In this document: positions 21,454 through 23,715 of the stretch, one piece after another | How positions within the stretch are numbered: the stretch's first letter is position 1 | Layout of the letters: each line of letters begins with the position of its first letter | From: a virus | Direction: 5' to 3' (one strand) | Virus record (IMG/VR): IMGVR_UViG_3300025853_000662 | Span: 1 to 23,715 of that record | Length of the DNA: 23,715 nucleotides | Notes under the pieces: generated by a model | Seen by the model: only the letters and a program-made list of their open reading frames with translations | Told to the model about the DNA's origin: nothing | The model's database searches: none | Translations under genes and position numbers: made by a program

Positions 21454-22467
21454 ATGGAAAACAAAGTAAAAGACCAAGTAATAACGGATAGATATGCAAT
21501 TTATAATTCAGATTGCATGTTAGTAATGCCAACTTTAGCAGATGAAAGTATTGATTTAAGCGTGTACTCTCCACCATTTGCAGGGCTGTATAACTATTCA
21601 AGTAGTGAAAATGATTTTAGTAACTGTGAAACTAAAGAGCAATTTTTAGAGCAATACGAATATTTAATAAAAGAGGTTGCAAGAGTAACAAAAAAAGGTC
21701 GTATAACTGCTGTGCATTGTACAGATGTATTTGATAATACTTGTAGGTTGTGGGATTTTCCTAATGAAATAATTAGGCTACATCAAAAATATGGCTTTGA
21801 ATATCGTAATCGTATAACAATATGGAAAGAGCCTTTAAAGGTTCGTATGCGTACAATGGTACAAAGTTTAATGCACAAATTTATAGTAGAAGATTCTACA
21901 CGATGTTTTACTGCTATGCCTGATTATGTTTTAGTTTTCACAAAGAAAGGAGAAAACGAAGTACCAGTAACACACCCATACGGTATTAATCATTATGCAG
22001 GAGAAACGCCAATACTACCTAATATATTGAGAGCTTATAATAATGCCAATAAGTCTAATTTTAATAGTGATGAATTATGGGAGCATTTAAACGCTAAAAA
22101 CGAAGATGATAAGATTACAAAATTAAATCATTATATCTGGCAAAGGTACGCTTCGAGTGTTTGGGATGATATTAGAATAGATAATGTTTTACCTTTTAGA
22201 GATTCAAGAGAGGAGGACGATGAAAAGCACGTACACCCATTGCAATTAGATGTAATTGATAGGTTAGTAGAATTGTATTCAAATCCTGATGAGGTTGTTT
22301 TAACTCCTTTTATGGGTGTTGGTAGTGAGGTTTTTAGCCCTGTATCAATGGGTAGAAAAGCAATAGGTATCGAGTTAAAGGATAGTTATTTTAAACAAGC
22401 TATATTAAATATGAAAGAAGCTGAAAAAAGATTTAAAGCAATACCAAAACAAGAAGAACTATTTTAA
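21454..22467 (+). CDS. DNA methyltransferase, motif IV before motif I (beta-class)
   Basis: A 337-residue DNA methyltransferase. Motif IV is YSPPF (S39-P-P-F42), near the N terminus, and the SAM-binding motif I is LTPFMGVGSE (283-292) near the C terminus, followed by GRKAIGIELKDSYF. This order is that of the beta class (N4-cytosine or N6-adenine). SPPF favours N4-cytosine but does not prove it. The region between (about 60-270) presumably carries target recognition. It follows the helicase directly. No cognate restriction enzyme is seen, so it is best read as an orphan, protective or regulatory methylase. Confidence 0.88.
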   Translation: MENKVKDQVITDRYAIYNSDCMLVMPTLADESIDLSVYSPPFAGLYNYSSSENDFSNCETKEQFLEQYEYLIKEVARVTKKGRITAVHCTDVFDNTCRLWDFPNEIIRLHQKYGFEYRNRITIWKEPLKVRMRTMVQSLMHKFIVEDSTRCFTAMPDYVLVFTKKGENEVPVTHPYGINHYAGETPILPNILRAYNNANKSNFNSDELWEHLNAKNEDDKITKLNHYIWQRYASSVWDDIRIDNVLPFRDSREEDDEKHVHPLQLDVIDRLVELYSNPDEVVLTPFMGVGSEVFSPVSMGRKAIGIELKDSYFKQAILNMKEAEKRFKAIPKQEELF

Positions 22468-22469
22468 TT

Positions 22470-22685
22470 ATGAACTACAAAATAATAACACAAACAATGT
22501 TAGCTTTATTATTCTTTTTCTTAATTGGAGGAATAACTAAATTAAAAAATGATAATGAAGCTTTGAAATATGAAAATAAGCGTTTAAAAGAAACATTAGA
22601 AGAAAAGCAAGACAGCTTAATAATGATGTATGAAAATGATTTAAAGGCTTTAGAAATTATTAATAATTATGAAAATAAAATATAG
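22470..22685 (+). CDS. Small membrane-anchored coiled-coil protein
   Basis: A 71-residue protein with an N-terminal hydrophobic segment (residues about 8-22, TQTMLALLFFFLIGG) and then a charged coiled coil to the C terminus (KNDNEALKYENKRLKETLEEK). This is a typical single-anchor topology with a long cytoplasmic or periplasmic coil. No family recognised. It lies in the replication module between the methyltransferase and an HTH-like gene and overlaps the latter by 17 nt. Its role is unknown. Confidence 0.6.
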   Translation: MNYKIITQTMLALLFFFLIGGITKLKNDNEALKYENKRLKETLEEKQDSLIMMYENDLKALEIINNYENKI

Positions 22686-22938
22686 AAGAAAGTTAGATAA
22701 GCTAACAAATAATGAATTAGAAAATTTAATATCAAATTTCACTTTAGATGAAATAGCTATTAATTTTGATATTTCTAAAAGTTCAATACAGGCAATTTAT
22801 AAGAGTAGAGGAATGTTTAAGGGTAATTCTCCAAGATTTATTCATGATGAATTTTCAAGTGAGGACTATATTAAATCTCATAATGCGTGGATGAATAGTA
22901 AGGAAAGGTTATATTTACAAACAATTAAAAAACAATAA
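22669..22938 (+). CDS. HTH-like hypothetical protein
   Basis: An 89-residue basic protein with a helix-turn-helix pattern near residues 20-48 (LISNFTLDEIAINFDISKSS followed by IQAIYKSRGM): a TLDEIA helix, a turn, and a recognition-like helix. The C-terminal part is unremarkable. It resembles small sequence-recognition domains in replication regions; regulator or accessory DNA-binding role is inferred from the motif. It begins within the preceding gene and ends 3 nt before the SSB-like gene. Confidence 0.6.
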   Translation: MKIKYRRKLDKLTNNELENLISNFTLDEIAINFDISKSSIQAIYKSRGMFKGNSPRFIHDEFSSEDYIKSHNAWMNSKERLYLQTIKKQ

Positions 22939-22941
22939 ATT

Positions 22942-23274
22942 ATGAATGTAAAAGGAAAATTACAACAAAAATTAAAAGTAGAAAGTGGAGAAAGTAAAAG
23001 TGGAAAAGAGTGGAAAAAGCAAACTATCATTATAGATAATGGCAACCCATTCAATCCATTAGTAGCAATATCATTCTTTGGAGATGAGAAAATAAAGATG
23101 TTAGAAAAATACAAAGAGGGTCAAGAGGTTGATGTTGCTATTAACATTTCATCACGTGAGTTTAACGGTAAATGGTATCATAGTATTGATGGTTGGAAAA
23201 TTAACGAAGCTGGAGATAGTAAACCTGCTGAACTTAATAGTATTGATGATTTGGAAGAACAATTACCTTTTTAG
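22942..23274 (+). CDS. SSB-like protein (DUF3127 type)
   Basis: A 110-residue protein with an OB-fold-like pattern: GKLQQKLKVESGESKSGKEW, then KKQTIIIDNG, LVAISFFGDEKIKMLEKYKE, VDVAINISSREFNGKWYHSI. The acidic C-terminal tip DDLEEQLPF is like the tails by which single-strand-binding proteins recruit partner enzymes. DUF3127 proteins are typical of Bacteroidetes. It would coat single-stranded DNA in replication or recombination. It is the last gene before a strong terminator-like hairpin. Confidence 0.8.
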   Translation: MNVKGKLQQKLKVESGESKSGKEWKKQTIIIDNGNPFNPLVAISFFGDEKIKMLEKYKEGQEVDVAINISSREFNGKWYHSIDGWKINEAGDSKPAELNSIDDLEEQLPF

Positions 23275-23280
23275 AATACT

Positions 23281-23379
23281 AAGCCCTAACAAATAAATTT
23301 TATTAATAACTTAAAACACAGCTGGGGAGCTGAAATTGGTTAATAAAAACAAGAGTTAGGGCTTTTTTATTTTTTTTTA
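23281..23379 (+). terminator. Three-stem terminator-like RNA hairpin
   Basis: A perfect 10-bp outer stem AAGCCCTAAC (23281-23290) / GTTAGGGCTT (23355-23364) is followed by a long T-rich run with one A break. Inside it is a 9-bp stem TTTTATTAA (23298-23306) / TTAATAAAA (23340-23348), and inside that a 5-bp CAGCT/AGCTG hairpin (23319-23323 / 23328-23332) with loop GGGG. The T run marks a terminator after the SSB-like gene, but its size and nested stems exceed what a simple terminator needs, so it may also be a small RNA 3' end. Confidence 0.8.
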
Positions 23380-23380
23380 A

Positions 23381-23388
23381 TACATTTG
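23381..23388 (+). promoter_or_regulatory. TAnnTTTG box before the exonuclease gene
   Basis: TACATTTG is identical to the -7 box of the early promoter at 17745, placed right after the terminator T run. No clear TTG -33 element is seen at standard spacing. The start of transcription would fall at or near the ATG at 23393, so the mRNA may be nearly leaderless or start further downstream. Confidence 0.55.
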
Positions 23389-23392
23389 TAAT

Positions 23393-23715
23393 ATGTCAGC
23401 TAATAAATGGATAAGACTTACTAAAGGTCAGAAGCAAAGAATGATTGACTTATATCAATCATCTTTATCTAAAAAAGAAGTTCAAGAGATATTATCAAAA
23501 GAGTGGGGTTGCACAGTTAGAAGTGTTAGGGAGCAAGCTAAAAAGCTCAATTTAAACTTACTTCAAACAAATATCAAGAACGATAAAATAATGGTTTATG
23601 ATATTGAAACAAGTCGAGTTACTGCTGATTTGTGGTGGACTGGCAAACAATATGTAAACTATAAACAACTAAGCGGAGAGCCTAAAATAATTTCTATAAG
23701 CTGGAAATGGTTAGG
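23393..23715 (+). CDS. N terminus of an HTH-exonuclease/polymerase protein (3' truncated)
   Basis: An open frame from ATG at 23393 to the window end (107 codons). Residues about 1-58 form a helix-turn-helix-like region (QRMIDLYQSSLSKKEVQEIL, then GCTVRSVREQAKKL). At about residue 67, IMVYDIETSRVTADLWW begins a DnaQ-like 3'-5' exonuclease fold (ExoI motif DIET) continuing with KIISISWKWLG. Bacteroidetes phages often have such an RNase-H-like domain alone or as the proofreading part of a DNA polymerase; which applies lies beyond the window. ATG 23393 sits very close to the promoter box, so a start further in (for example ATG at 23441) is possible. Confidence 0.7.
   Translation, partial: MSANKWIRLTKGQKQRMIDLYQSSLSKKEVQEILSKEWGCTVRSVREQAKKLNLNLLQTNIKNDKIMVYDIETSRVTADLWWTGKQYVNYKQLSGEPKIISISWKWL

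Noticed and set aside
20084-22467. Helicase plus methyltransferase as a DISARM/BREX or type III restriction system
   Set aside because: No PglZ, PLD nuclease, DUF1998 or Res nuclease domain is present; the genes sit in a phage replication operon.
1-23715. CRISPR arrays, insertion sequences or integrase attachment sites
   Set aside because: No regularly spaced identical repeats, no transposase or integrase gene, and no tRNA-like att site were seen.

Overview
The window is part of a tailed double-stranded DNA phage (siphovirus-like), or a prophage, of a Bacteroidetes host, most likely a flavobacterium. The DNA is very AT-rich. Leaders before start codons are A-rich rather than Shine-Dalgarno-like. 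Several genes start with TTG, promoters carry the Bacteroidetes -7 box TAnnTTTG, and an SSB-like protein of the DUF3127 type is present. No integrase, repressor or terminase is visible, so the lifestyle cannot be decided here.

Layout. (1) Positions 1-7178, plus strand: the end of an unknown gene, an HK97-gp10-like neck protein, two tail proteins (the larger with a YadA-head-like repeat near its C terminus) and the tape measure protein. (2) 7181-12505: three small genes, then a promoter-like gap, a ClpP-type prohead protease fused to a scaffold-like tail, the major capsid protein, a probable major tail protein, a small gene, the portal and a DUF6712-like connector. The capsid and tail-tube genes are each followed by a hairpin with the same TTAATT loop. 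(3) 12505-15022: a LamG/arabinofuranosidase-B-like adhesin, a small partner, a 23-codon ORF, two membrane proteins, a T7-lysozyme-type amidase and a probable unimolecular spanin, in a chain of overlapping genes.

(4) 15019-17556 is a minus-strand island of five genes: a small HTH-like protein, a 58-residue Cys-rich protein, a phage DNA methyltransferase, a Mom-like DNA-modification protein and a small unknown protein. One consensus promoter at 17614-17643 could drive all five. Gene boundaries carry related repeats: a 29/30-nt inverted repeat flanks the Mom-like gene, and a third, related copy lies at the 3' end of the methyltransferase gene. The island looks like a set of swappable gene cassettes for DNA modification.

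(5) 17745-23715, plus strand, is an early/replication module. It starts at a TAnnTTTG promoter divergent from the island. It contains small unknown genes, a possible recombination pair, a 127-nt gap that looks like a structured RNA, an SNF2-type helicase, a second methyltransferase with the opposite motif order, an SSB-like protein, a long three-stem terminator hairpin, another promoter, and the start of an HTH-DnaQ exonuclease/polymerase gene that runs off the window.

The strongest leads for something undescribed are the repeat-bounded modification island, the candidate RNA at 19957-20083 and the elaborate hairpin at 23281-23376.
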